From: Fidelibacterota bacterium
GTDB taxonomy: Bacteria > Pseudomonadota > Alphaproteobacteria > Rhodospirillales > Rhodospirillaceae
Length of the DNA stretch: 64,000 bases
Reading direction: 5' to 3'
Assembly: GCA_947476275.1 (NCBI GenBank)
Contig: CANJPQ010000015.1
Location: 1 to 64,000, forward strand
Below are positions 18,583 through 27,166 of the stretch, piece after piece (positions within the stretch are counted from its first letter, which is position 1; every line of letters begins with the position of its first letter). The notes beneath the pieces are model-generated. The model worked only from the letters and a program-made list of their open reading frames with translations. It was not told the DNA's origin and did not search any database. Made by a program: the position numbers and the translations under genes.

Positions 18583-19785
18583 ATGCCACGCCTCTCTCAC
18601 GTCCTCGCCGTGATCCTTTTCATGACGTCTGCGGCCGTGCATGCCGCGACGTCCATCACCGGACACTGGGACGGCATGCTGCAAGTGCCCGACGGCAAGA
18701 TCGCGTTCCGCTTCGACATCGGCGGCACGCCGGATAGGGTCGAGATCACCTACTTCGACGGCGATACGCCGGTGCGGGCCTCGACCGGCGGGCATTTTCA
18801 GAATGGCGCGCTCGACGTCGATTTCGCCAGCTACGCCACCAAGCTTGCCGCCACGCTCGACAAAGATGGCACGTTGCGCGGCACGATCGGCGCGCTGCCG
18901 TTCGAGGCGCACCCTGCTGCCGCAAGGAAAGCCGCCGCACCCAAGGCGCCCGACATCGCCGGCGTCTGGGAAATTCCCCTGGATAGCGCGAAGGGCGAGA
19001 AGGCGTGGCGTCTCGTGGTCGATCAGAAGCCGACAGGCACCTACGCCGCGATCCTGCGCATCGACGGCGATACCGGCACCATCAACGGCGTCTTCGACGG
19101 CACCGCGTTCAACCTCTCGCGGTTCGCGGCGGAGCGTCCGGTATCCCTCAAGATCACGCCGCAGGCCGACGGTTCGCTCGCGCTCGTGCAGATCGATCAA
19201 TTCGGCAAGCGTGAGCTCAAGGCCCTGCGGCCGACCGCCGCGCGCACCGCGGGGCTGGCCGCGCCGGCAGATCCCGCGCGCCACACCGGCGTGAAGGACC
19301 CTTCAGAACGCATGCGCTTCAGCGGTGCGGACCTCGACGGCCGTCAGATCACCCAGGACGATCCGCGTTTCAAGGGCAAGGTCGTCGTCCTCAATATCAC
19401 CGGCAGCTGGTGTCCGAACTGCCATGACGAAGCGCCATTCCTGGCGGAGCTTGACGCGAAATATCGCGCCAAGGGCCTGGAGGTCGTGGGTCTCGATTTC
19501 GAGAACCCAGAGGACATGAAGGAATTGAAGCGCCTGCGGGCGTTCATCCAGCGCTACGGCCTGAAGTATACGGTGTTGGTTGCCGGCGTTCGGCAAGACG
19601 TGAACACGCTTCTGCCGCAGGCGGTGAACCTAAACGCCTGGCCGACCACATTTTTCATCGGCCGCGACGGTAAGGTACGCACCGTGCATGTGGGCTTCCC
19701 CAGCCGCGGCAGCAAGGAATTCGACCGCCAGGCCCGTGCCGAGATCACCCAAACCGTCGAGCAGCTTCTGTCCGAGGGCAGCTGA
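18583..19785 (+). CDS. Exported TlpA-like thioredoxin-domain protein
   Basis: This 400-aa protein starts at an ATG with AGGAGTG upstream, followed by a signal peptide (VLAVILFMTSAAVHAA). The N-terminal half contains two similar beta-rich stretches (about 20-120, SITGHWDGMLQV; and about 125-225, DIAGVWEIPLDS) of unknown function. The C-terminal half (about 240-395) is a TlpA/ResA-like thioredoxin fold with the redox motif WCPNC (Cys277, Cys280), a cis-Pro segment (AWPTTFFIGRDG) and the central insert typical of TlpA proteins. It probably acts as a periplasmic thiol-disulfide reductant. No cytochrome c maturation genes are adjacent, so the partner is unknown; the PQQ-haem enzyme nearby is one candidate. 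Confidence 0.88.
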   Translation: MPRLSHVLAVILFMTSAAVHAATSITGHWDGMLQVPDGKIAFRFDIGGTPDRVEITYFDGDTPVRASTGGHFQNGALDVDFASYATKLAATLDKDGTLRGTIGALPFEAHPAAARKAAAPKAPDIAGVWEIPLDSAKGEKAWRLVVDQKPTGTYAAILRIDGDTGTINGVFDGTAFNLSRFAAERPVSLKITPQADGSLALVQIDQFGKRELKALRPTAARTAGLAAPADPARHTGVKDPSERMRFSGADLDGRQITQDDPRFKGKVVVLNITGSWCPNCHDEAPFLAELDAKYRAKGLEVVGLDFENPEDMKELKRLRAFIQRYGLKYTVLVAGVRQDVNTLLPQAVNLNAWPTTFFIGRDGKVRTVHVGFPSRGSKEFDRQARAEITQTVEQLLSEGS

Positions 19786-19807
19786 CCGGCGCCTGCTTTT
19801 CCGGGAG

Positions 19808-19980
19808 AAGGCGTCGCACTGCTTGGGGTCGCGGCTGTCATAGCCGCGTTTCAGCCAAGCCACGTGCCGCGCCGACGTGCCGTGGGTGAATCGTTCCGGC
19901 GACACATGGCTGGCGGCTTCCCGTTGCAGGGTGTCTTCGCCGATGGCCTTCGCGGTGAGCGGGCCTTGTTCGAGGTCGCC
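19808..19980 (-). pseudogene. Remnant of a YpfJ-type neutral zinc metallopeptidase (C-terminal end)
   Basis: In minus-strand translation this stretch reads GDLEQGPLTAKAIGEDTLQR and then FTHGTSARHVAWLKRGYDS, ending KQCDAF. I recognise this as the C-terminus of the putative neutral zinc metallopeptidase family (YpfJ, PF04228). The catalytic HExxH part and signal/membrane anchor are missing upstream, and the original stop codon is lost, so the frame runs on antisense into the TlpA-like gene. It is a decayed fragment. Confidence 0.65.
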
Positions 19981-20279
19981 CGGTTCCGACGCGACCTTAC
20001 CGTTGGACGCCGCCGCACTGGCGGTCCACACATCGGCATTCTCCAACTGCGCGACCTGCCCCATGGCGCCATGCCGGCAGTCGTCACCGGTGCAGTGGTC
20101 TTCGCGCTCGGCATGGGGTGGAACATCGTCAATGGCCGCTTTGTGCATCTCCCACCGCTCACGGCCCTCATCGCTGCCATCGCGCGGCTCGGAATTGCAA
20201 GGCTTGCCCTTGTGTGGCGGTTCGAGCCCATCCTCGCCAGCTTTGGACCACGCGTTATTACAGGATCTTGAGTGACAGT

Positions 20280-20618
20280 ATGAAGAAGCGCGGCGCGTTG
20301 AAGGATCGTCTGGCGGGTATCGCCCACGGTATTGGCTACACAGTCATTCCCAATTGGCGGCTCGACGCCCAATGTTTCGGTCTCGAAGTCCTGAAGGATG
20401 GCGAAGTGGCTCTGCCGACAATCCCAGCCCTATAGTACGAGGTCTGTGTGAGGCCGATCTACGAAGGTATGCCGCGGTTCACCGAGGTGATCGCCTACCT
20501 GGAGGCGCGCGGCTTCCAGATGAGCGGCATCTTCCCGAACAACGCCGGTCATTTCCCGCTCCTGGTGGAGTTCGACTGCTACATGGTCCGCGGCCAGGAC
20601 GCCGCGGCAATCCGCTAA
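20280..20618 (+). pseudogene. FkbM-type methyltransferase, internally deleted and with a nonsense codon
   Basis: From the ATG at 20280 the frame gives a typical N-terminus (GIGYTVIPNWRLDA). It jumps directly to a piece matching the end of the SAM-binding part (GLEVLKDGEVAL), meets an in-frame TAG at 20433-20435, and then resumes in the same frame with the conserved C-terminus YEGMPRFTEVIAYLEARGF ... LVEFDCYMVR up to TAA at 20616. About 150 or more residues of the usual methyltransferase core are absent. It is non-functional. With the metallopeptidase remnant it marks a recombination scar between 19.8 and 20.6 kb. Confidence 0.72.
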
Positions 20619-22711
20619 AACACCTGCCAGGTCCCATTGGGCGGCTGCTGGCCGACGCCGGGCTTCGACCAATCGCACACGCCCTCGGGGAAGATTTTCT
20701 GCAAGCGCGCGACATCCGGGGCGGACAGCTTCACTTTGTAGTCTTCGGCGCGCACGGGCTTGAGCCGGCACTTCAGCACGTCGTTCGTCATCGGCCCGCC
20801 TGCCACCATGCGCGGTGGCACATGGGTCGGGTAGAGCGCGTTGCACTTTCCGCCGAACGCCTTCTGTTCTTCGACGATGCGCGTACCGGTACGGTCATAG
20901 CAGGCATCGACCAGATCCGCCGGCTTGGTGCGTGCCATCTTCTCCGCGCGCGTGCCGGGCTTGGTGTCAGTCACCAGGGCCGTCAGCCACGCATCCATCT
21001 TGCCGAGCGTGTCGCGGGACAGATCGTCGCCACCGACGCGGCTGACGCTCATGAATCCCGGTGCGTGGCTCTCGAGAAGGGACACGTAATTGGCGCGCGT
21101 GCCTGTGTGCTGCTTCAGCCGCTCCATGAATGAAAACGTGCCGTACTTCAGGTGGGTCGCGCGTTCGTCGTCGTCGGTGTAATTGCGCATCTCGACGATG
21201 GGGATGTCACGCAGGCCGTTGCCCGCATACAGCACGCGACCGGACCGATACGCCGCGGTGATGCCGGCCACATCGCCCACGCTGCGCTGGGGGCTGCGCT
21301 CGTTGTCGACGTCGTAGCTGCCGATCTTCTCGTTCAGGTCCAGGAACTGCGCCACGCTGATGGCGCCGCTTTCGACGGCGGCCAAGCCGTACTGCACTCC
21401 GACATTGTCGCTGACGTTGCGCACACGGCCGGTCTTGGGATCGGTGCCGAAAGAGTTCGCCTGATGCTCCAGCATGGTACAGCGCAGGCCTGTCGGATTA
21501 GTCTTGGCGTCGTAGATCTTGTCCGCGGGGGTCATCGGCGGGCAGCCCTTGGGCAGCAGCCGACCGGAATCGGTCGCGGCCGTATTCAAGCTCATGCCCG
21601 CAACAGCGGTTTTCTGCTCGGGCGTGAGCGTCTTGCCGACCGGGGTCTCGAACCAGTCGTACACCAGCCGCAAGTCGGCATTCATCTGGAACAGGCGGTT
21701 CCAGTCGACCGAATTGCACATCGGGACAATGCCGTCCATTAGGCCGGGATAATTGTCGCCGATCAGGAAGGCTTGATGCGATCCGCCGGAACACCCCCAG
21801 CCCAGTGTAAAGAGCGGCGGCCCGGCCAGTTCGATGGCGCGCTCCCGCGTCATCATCATGGCTTCCGACGCCAGCAGGTCGTCGCAGTTGTTGGCGAACA
21901 CGTTCAGGGAGTTGGAGACGGCGAGATAGCCTTGCGCCAGGAACTGGTCGTCCAGCACCGGCCCGGTGGTCGCGCCCTGCCGGTACATGCCCTGGCACCC
22001 GCCGCCGAACACGTAGACAAGGCGCTTGTTCCACGCCCGCGGCGTATTAACCGCACTGACGGGTTTCTCGCGCGTGGGGTCGTGCAGAACGGCGATCTGG
22101 TAGATGCCGCGGTCGATCGTGCCCACCTCCAGCCGGACCACATAGGGCGCAGCCTGGCCGGTGCTGGTCGTCACTTGGGCGACGTCCGCCGGCAGCCGCG
22201 TGCGGTCGGGCAGGGCCTGGAAGTCCTTCGCGCCCTTGGCTTTGTAGATGTAGGTCACCACCGGCGCGGTGGAGCAGTCCGCATCGGTCGGGGCGGGCAG
22301 CCGCGTGCCGTCCGCCATCTTGAACGCCGCGGTCTCGCAGTAGAACGGCGTTTCTTTCGGTCCGGCAAAGACCGGGCCGGTGATGGGGTGGTTCCGCAGG
22401 ACAAGATTCGACGACGCGGCGCCCGCGCTTGCGGTCAGGGTGTTGGTCCCCGTTGTCAGCCCGGTCAGCAGCGCTAGGAAGCGTCCAGGTGTCCCGGTCG
22501 CCTGAAAGACTGTGGAGACATCTTTGCCGTTGAGACGGGCGGTCACGGACTTGGTGCTGGCCGGCGCGATCGCCTCCACCAGCGCATCGTCGCCGGTGAC
22601 GCGCGCCGGATCCGACGACAGCACCTTCAGCGTGACGGATTGCGCCTGTGCTCCCGTGGCCATCGCCGCCACGACGACGCCTGCCAAGATGCTTTTGAAA
22701 TAGTGCCCCAT
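20615..22711 (-). CDS. Exported DUF6351-family protein (putative hydrolase)
   Basis: This 698-aa protein starts at 22711 (GGGAGGT before the ATG), followed by a signal peptide (SILAGVVVAAMATGAQAQ). The opening LKVLSSDPARVTGDDALVEA, then LNGKDVS and NHPITGPVFAGP, are the pattern I associate with DUF6351. The central part looks alpha/beta-hydrolase-like, with a possible nucleophile in LGWGCSGGSHQAF, preceded by FGGGCQGMY, and several paired cysteines that suggest disulfides in the periplasm. Family members have been annotated loosely as tannase-like, which I cannot verify here. It may hydrolyse an ester or amide of the compound handled by this island. The 3' end abuts the FkbM pseudogene. Confidence 0.75.
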   Translation of the reverse strand: MGHYFKSILAGVVVAAMATGAQAQSVTLKVLSSDPARVTGDDALVEAIAPASTKSVTARLNGKDVSTVFQATGTPGRFLALLTGLTTGTNTLTASAGAASSNLVLRNHPITGPVFAGPKETPFYCETAAFKMADGTRLPAPTDADCSTAPVVTYIYKAKGAKDFQALPDRTRLPADVAQVTTSTGQAAPYVVRLEVGTIDRGIYQIAVLHDPTREKPVSAVNTPRAWNKRLVYVFGGGCQGMYRQGATTGPVLDDQFLAQGYLAVSNSLNVFANNCDDLLASEAMMMTRERAIELAGPPLFTLGWGCSGGSHQAFLIGDNYPGLMDGIVPMCNSVDWNRLFQMNADLRLVYDWFETPVGKTLTPEQKTAVAGMSLNTAATDSGRLLPKGCPPMTPADKIYDAKTNPTGLRCTMLEHQANSFGTDPKTGRVRNVSDNVGVQYGLAAVESGAISVAQFLDLNEKIGSYDVDNERSPQRSVGDVAGITAAYRSGRVLYAGNGLRDIPIVEMRNYTDDDERATHLKYGTFSFMERLKQHTGTRANYVSLLESHAPGFMSVSRVGGDDLSRDTLGKMDAWLTALVTDTKPGTRAEKMARTKPADLVDACYDRTGTRIVEEQKAFGGKCNALYPTHVPPRMVAGGPMTNDVLKCRLKPVRAEDYKVKLSAPDVARLQKIFPEGVCDWSKPGVGQQPPNGTWQVF

Positions 22712-22923
22712 GAGACCTCCCGTCGTCCGTGACATCACGCTATCATGGTCGCCGGACCACCGTCGCAATGTGGGATCGCATCGGAGTCACGGGGTGAGCC
22801 GCAGACAAACCGGCTCGCAGCGGCCTCTGTCGGGGCATCCCGTAACAAGTGCACCCGCTACGGCGTTACGTCTGCGCCAGTTGTTCGCTCCCTACGGGGG
22901 CCTGTAGAGAGGAAAGACCCAAC

Positions 22924-23355
22924 ATGTCGAAGAAAAAGACCGTGAAGTCACGCGCGCGCAAAGCCGCGACCACAGTCAAGAAGACCGTGAAGTCCACCGC
23001 CGCGAAGGCCAAGAGCCGCGCCACCGGCGCCGCACGCCGGGCGAAGGCCGCGACCGCCAGCACCGCGCGCCGTGCCGCCGCCAAGGGCAAGAAGACTGTC
23101 GCGCGCGTGACCAAGAAGGCTGCGAAGAAGGTGGTGACCACCAAGAAGCAGGCGGCCTTGGTCGCCAGCCGCCTCGCGACCCGGACAAAGAAGCAGGGTC
23201 GGTCCCTCGTGAAGTCGGTGAAGGCCGTTGCGGAAAAGCTCACGACCCAGGCCGCCGGCGTGCTCGCCGAGACCGGTGAGAAGATCAGCTCCGAATTCGC
23301 CGCCATGAAGAGCGCGGGCGAAAAGGCCATTCGCAAAGCCAAAGCCGCCGTCTAA
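22924..23355 (+). CDS. Histone H1-like Lys/Ala-rich DNA-binding protein
   Basis: This 143-aa protein starts at the ATG at 22924 (AGAGGAAAG upstream). It consists almost entirely of Lys, Ala, Arg, Thr and Val, with repeated KKTVKS, RRAAAKGKKTVARV and KKAAKK blocks, and a short less basic tail (about 105-143) with an amphipathic KISSEFAAMKSAGEKAI helix. This matches the histone H1-like proteins (Hc1/HctB/AlgP-type) that compact DNA. It has no signal peptide, is monocistronic and is followed by a terminator. The low-complexity composition limits any finer call. Confidence 0.82.
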   Translation: MSKKKTVKSRARKAATTVKKTVKSTAAKAKSRATGAARRAKAATASTARRAAAKGKKTVARVTKKAAKKVVTTKKQAALVASRLATRTKKQGRSLVKSVKAVAEKLTTQAAGVLAETGEKISSEFAAMKSAGEKAIRKAKAAV

Positions 23356-23377
23356 GCGGTCGCGATCTGCACATATG

Positions 23378-23405
23378 AACGGGCGCCGCGATTGCGGCGC
23401 CCGTT
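23378..23405. terminator. Bidirectional terminator
   Basis: A perfect 12-bp stem (23378-23389 with 23394-23405) with a 4-nt loop and short A/T flanks lies between the convergent histone-like gene and the symporter gene. Confidence 0.85.
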
Positions 23406-23407
23406 TG

Positions 23408-24916
23408 TTATGGGCGCGCGGGTGCCACGGCGGCGGCGCTCTTCTGACTGAGCAGCGAGACCACCACGATCAGCACCAGTGACAGCGGCAGGGTCACCAC
23501 CGTCGGGTACTGATAGGGGAATATCGGCGCGGCATTGCCAAACACCGGCACCCACACGGTCGGGCCGAGAATGATCGCCGCCAAGGCGCCAACCAGCCCG
23601 ACGGAGCCGCCGATCACCGCGCCGGCCGCGGTGGTGCCGCGCCAGAACACCGTCAGGAACAGCACCGGGAACGTGGAACTCGCCGCGATCGACAGCGCGG
23701 TGACCACCAGGAACGTGATGTTCTCGTGCCGGAAGGCGACGCTGAGCAGGATGCTCACGACGCTGAATGTCACCGCGGCGAAACGCGAGACGCGCATTTC
23801 CTGCGCCTCTGTCTGGGTCCCTTTCTTGATCACGCCGGCATAGAGGTCGTGGGACACGGCCGCTGCGACGGCGAGCGTCAGGCCCGCGACCACCGCGAGA
23901 ATGGTGGCGAACAGGGCGGCGGCGCAGATCCCCAGCAGCAGATCGCCGCCGATGGAATGCGCCAGATACAGCGGCGCCATATTCACGCCGTTGCGCAAAG
24001 CGCCGGTCGGGCCGACGTAGTCCGGGTTGCCCGTCAGGATGGCCACCGCGCCGAAGCCGATCACGATCATCAGGATGTAGAACAGCCCGATCAGCGCAGT
24101 CGCGAAGTTCGCCGACCGGCGCGCCTCGGCCACGCTCGGCACCGTGAAGAAGCGCATGATCAGGTGCGGCAGCCCCGCAAGGCCCACCGCCTGTGTGAGG
24201 AAGGCGGAGATGGCCGCCGCCGGCGAACTCAGGCTGATCGGCCCGAGGATCTTGATGCCGAGCGGATGTTTCTCCACCGCCGTGGCCAGCACCTTCCCGA
24301 TGCTGAAGTCGAACTTGGCGAGCACGCCGAACGCCAAGATGCAGCCCAGGACGAGCAGAAAACAGCACTTGATGATCTGCACCCAACTGGTCGCCACCAT
24401 GCCGCCGAAGATCACGTAGATCATCATCAGCACGCCGATCACGCACACGGCGTAGAAGAAGTCGATCCCGAACAACAGTTCGACCAGCGCGCCCGCGCCC
24501 ACCAGCTGCGCGACCATGTAGAGCAGCAGCACGACGACCGTCGCCACCGTGGCGAACACCCGCAGCGAGGGTTCCTTCAGGCGGTAGGACAGCACGTCGG
24601 TCAGGGTGAACTTGCCCATCGCGCGCAGCTTGTCGGACAGCAGGAACAGGATCACCGGCCAGCCCATCAGCGCGCCAATGGCGTAGATCAGGCCGTCGAA
24701 CCCGCCGGCGTAATACAGCGCGGTGATGCCGAGGATGGTGGCCGCGGACAGGAATTCGCCGGTGAACGCGATGCCGTTTTGCCAGCCGGTGAGGCCGCCG
24801 CTGGCGGCATAGAACTGGCTGCGCGACTGGCTGCGGCTGGAGGCCCAGTAAGTGATTCCCAGCGTGATGGCCACGAAGATGAAGAACATCACGACGGCGG
24901 TAATATTGATCGGCAT
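23408..24916 (-). CDS. actP: Sodium:solute symporter, ActP (cation/acetate) type
   Basis: This 502-aa integral membrane protein has about 13 hydrophobic segments. SSS-family signatures include an SQFYAASGGLTGWQNGIAFTG start, LTDVLSYRL, and the LPHLIMRFFTVP segment typical of ActP-type acetate/monocarboxylate carriers. It takes up short-chain monocarboxylates with Na+ or H+. A DUF485 partner gene lies 4 bp upstream on the same strand, as in the yjcH-actP arrangement. The real substrate could be another monocarboxylate such as pyruvate or propionate. The stop codon abuts the terminator at 23405. Confidence 0.93.
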   Translation of the reverse strand: MPINITAVVMFFIFVAITLGITYWASSRSQSRSQFYAASGGLTGWQNGIAFTGEFLSAATILGITALYYAGGFDGLIYAIGALMGWPVILFLLSDKLRAMGKFTLTDVLSYRLKEPSLRVFATVATVVVLLLYMVAQLVGAGALVELLFGIDFFYAVCVIGVLMMIYVIFGGMVATSWVQIIKCCFLLVLGCILAFGVLAKFDFSIGKVLATAVEKHPLGIKILGPISLSSPAAAISAFLTQAVGLAGLPHLIMRFFTVPSVAEARRSANFATALIGLFYILMIVIGFGAVAILTGNPDYVGPTGALRNGVNMAPLYLAHSIGGDLLLGICAAALFATILAVVAGLTLAVAAAVSHDLYAGVIKKGTQTEAQEMRVSRFAAVTFSVVSILLSVAFRHENITFLVVTALSIAASSTFPVLFLTVFWRGTTAAGAVIGGSVGLVGALAAIILGPTVWVPVFGNAAPIFPYQYPTVVTLPLSLVLIVVVSLLSQKSAAAVAPARP

Positions 24917-24920
24917 GGCG

Positions 24921-25196
24921 CTAGCGCTCCCCGGCGTTGCGCCAGTGCGTGTAGACCGCTGAAACGACGATCAGCAGCAGGATCGCGAACACCCCGCCGG
25001 CGATCCCCACGGTCAGCAGGCTGCCTTCGATCAGCGGCTGCGACAGCATCCCCGGGGCGTAGGCCACGCCCAGCATCAGGGCGAGGTAGCCCGCGAGGGT
25101 GACGGCCGTGCAAATCCAGGAGACCGCATCGGGCCCCTTTTGATTCGCACCGCTTTTCAGATCGCCCCCTTGAACTTCGACAGCATCGTGCAACAT
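24921..25196 (-). CDS. DUF485 small membrane protein, symporter partner
   Basis: This 91-aa protein has two hydrophobic helices (about 30-50, TLAGYLALMLGVAY; and about 58-82, LTVGIAGGVFAILLLIVV) and ends YTHWRNAGER, close to the DUF485 (YjcH) pattern. The N-terminal 25 residues are soluble and longer than in E. coli YjcH. It is the first gene of the operon with the ActP-like symporter (4-bp gap). DUF485 proteins are thought to be accessory subunits of these symporters, but their exact role is not established. Confidence 0.85.
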   Translation of the reverse strand: MLHDAVEVQGGDLKSGANQKGPDAVSWICTAVTLAGYLALMLGVAYAPGMLSQPLIEGSLLTVGIAGGVFAILLLIVVSAVYTHWRNAGER

Positions 25197-25380
25197 CCGT
25201 TCCCTCGTCCCTTACCGGCCACCGCCGTCAACGCGTTGTCAATATGCCGGCAATGTAGAATGTCGTGCCCGCGATTCCCCTAGGCGCAGCACCGCCCCCT
25301 CATATAATGGGGAACCGGGTTGGTCGTGAGCGATGCGCGCGGGTCCTCCCGACAGCGATTGTGTAAGCTGCTGCGATGTG

Positions 25381-25411
25381 AGGATTTCCCCGCTTTCTTG
25401 CGTGAAATCCT
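25381..25411. promoter_or_regulatory. Inverted repeat AGGATTTC-N15-GAAATCCT
   Basis: A perfect 8-bp inverted repeat (25381-25388 with 25404-25411) lies in the 305-bp region between the divergent DUF485 and cNMP/flavoprotein genes. It could be an operator or an RNA hairpin in the leader. The rest of the region (25197-25380) shows only an isolated TATAAT at 25303-25308 with no matching -35 on the plus strand. Confidence 0.4.
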
Positions 25412-25420
25412 AGGTGCTCG

Positions 25421-25437
25421 CTGTTGACTGTCAACAG
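25421..25437. promoter_or_regulatory. 17-bp perfect palindrome, candidate operator
   Basis: CTGTTGAC-T-GTCAACAG has 8-bp arms around a single base and lies 64 bp before the start of the cNMP-binding/flavoprotein gene. TTGAC in the left arm could also act as a -35, so a bound protein might block or set the promoter. Confidence 0.5.
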
Positions 25438-25501
25438 GAAAGCCTCACGTCGGTTTGTCCATGCCACCGTCGTGATTGGATTGAACGTCGAGAGGATGAC
25501 C

Positions 25502-27166
25502 GTGGCGACATCGAATGCACCGACGATGGTTGAACAGCGCCGGGAGCAGATGTTCCCGACGCTCTCGTCCGAACACTTCGCGCGCCTGTCGCGCTTCGGC
25601 GAAGCGCGCAGCTTTCCCGCCGGCGCCACCATCACCAAGGCCGGCGAAGTGTTCCCGGGACTTCTCCTCATCACCAAAGGCCAAGTCGAGGTCTCCCAGA
25701 CCGATCTGAACGGCGACAAGGAGGTCATCGTCACCCACGGTCAGGGTAGTTTCATGGGCGAACTCGCCCAACTCTCCGGGCAGCCGTCTCTCGTCACAGT
25801 CGTTGCCTTAAAAGCCGTGGATGCGGTCGAGATCCCCTCGCGCCGCCTGCGCGATCTGTTCGTGCAGGAAGCCGTGCTCGGCGAGCAGATCATGCGCGCA
25901 TTGATCCTGCGCCGGGTCGGCCTGATCGCGACCGGCAACGCCGGTCCGATCATTGTCGGCCGCGCCGACGACGGCAATGTGCTCAATCTGGTCGGTTTCC
26001 TGACGCGCAACGGTCATCCCCATCGTCAGATCGATCCCGAAACGGATACGTCCGGGGCGACATTGCTTGAGCGCTTTCACGTCGCGCCGGAACAGCTGCC
26101 GATCGTGCTGTGTCCGAACGGCGTGTTATTGCGCAATCCGAGCGAAGGCGATCTGGCCCGTTGCCTCGGTCTCGTCAAACCCATCAATGCGGACAAGCTC
26201 TACGACGTCGCCATCATCGGCGCCGGCCCTGCGGGCCTCGCCGCGGCGGTGTACGCAGGCTCGGAAGGCCTCACGCCGCTGGTGCTGGATTGCCGGTCCT
26301 TCGGCGGGCAGGCGGGGGCGTCTTCGCGCATCGAGAACTATCTCGGCTTTCCCACCGGCATCTCCGGCATGGCCCTTATGGCGCGCGCCTACAATCAGGC
26401 GCAGAAGTTCGGCGCAGATATGGCGATCCCGGATGAAGCGGTGGCGCTGCATTGCGATTTCTCGCCGCACCAATTTCGCATCACCCTCGCCAACGGCGAG
26501 GAGGCCCGCGCCCGCAGTGTCGTGATTGCCAGCGGCGCGCAGTATCGGCGCCTCGATGTCGACAACCTGTCAGACTTCGAGGGCACGTCCGTGCATTACT
26601 GGGCCTCGTCGGCGGAGCGCGTCCTGTGCACCGAGCAAGAGGTCGTGTTGGTCGGCGGCGGCAATTCCGCAGGCCAGGCCGCGGTCTATTTGGCGGAGAA
26701 GGTCAAGAAACTGTGGCTGATCGTGCGCCGCGATCTCGCCGAGACCATGTCGAAGTACCTGATTGAGCGCATCACCGGCATGGGCAATATCGAAGTCGTC
26801 ACGCAGTCCTCGATTGTTCGCCTGCGCGGCGAGAAGGACGCGCTTGAAAGCGTATGCTGGCGCAACATCAAGACCGGGGCGGAAACCGAGCGTCCCATCC
26901 GCCACCTGTTCTCCTTCATCGGCGCGGCCCCCAACACCGAATGGCTGCGCCCGTCGGGCATCACGCTCGATGAGAAAGGCTTCATCCGCACCGGTGCGGA
27001 CGTCGCACCCGCCCGCGGCCTGCTCGAAACCAGCCGCGACGGCGTGTTCGCCATCGGCGATGTGCGCTGCGGCTCGATCAAGCGCGTCGCCTCGTCGGTG
27101 GGCGAGGGCGCGCAGGTTGTTGCGGTCCTCCACAAGTATCTCGCCCAGGCCGAACGGAGCAACTGA
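25502..27166 (+). CDS. Cyclic nucleotide-binding domain fused to a thioredoxin-reductase-like flavoprotein lacking CxxC
   Basis: This protein is 554 aa from a GTG at 25502, which has AGAGGA 5 bases upstream; an ATG at 25496 overlaps that site and is less likely. The domains are a cNMP-binding fold (about 20-140: ITKGQVEVSQTD, GSFMGELAQLSGQPS), a thioredoxin-like linker (about 150-230), and a two-dinucleotide-domain reductase (about 235-550: DVAIIGAGPAGLAAAVY for FAD, VVLVGGGNSAGQAAVYLA for NAD(P)H, GVFAIGDVRCGS). The redox CxxC of thioredoxin reductase is absent: the FAD-proximal stretch is LDCRSFGGQAGAS with only one Cys. Disulfide chemistry must differ or be absent. The downstream UBP zinc-finger gene overlaps by 1 base, so the two should act together. 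Confidence 0.9.
   Translation: MATSNAPTMVEQRREQMFPTLSSEHFARLSRFGEARSFPAGATITKAGEVFPGLLLITKGQVEVSQTDLNGDKEVIVTHGQGSFMGELAQLSGQPSLVTVVALKAVDAVEIPSRRLRDLFVQEAVLGEQIMRALILRRVGLIATGNAGPIIVGRADDGNVLNLVGFLTRNGHPHRQIDPETDTSGATLLERFHVAPEQLPIVLCPNGVLLRNPSEGDLARCLGLVKPINADKLYDVAIIGAGPAGLAAAVYAGSEGLTPLVLDCRSFGGQAGASSRIENYLGFPTGISGMALMARAYNQAQKFGADMAIPDEAVALHCDFSPHQFRITLANGEEARARSVVIASGAQYRRLDVDNLSDFEGTSVHYWASSAERVLCTEQEVVLVGGGNSAGQAAVYLAEKVKKLWLIVRRDLAETMSKYLIERITGMGNIEVVTQSSIVRLRGEKDALESVCWRNIKTGAETERPIRHLFSFIGAAPNTEWLRPSGITLDEKGFIRTGADVAPARGLLETSRDGVFAIGDVRCGSIKRVASSVGEGAQVVAVLHKYLAQAERSN

Noticed and set aside
20205-20250. tRNA-like T-loop (GGTTCGAGCCC) on the plus strand
   Set aside because: The T-stem has a mismatch, and no matching acceptor, D or anticodon arms could be folded.
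20433-20435. In-frame TAG in the FkbM-like sequence as possible readthrough or recoding
   Set aside because: The methyltransferase core is also deleted, so simple gene decay explains it.
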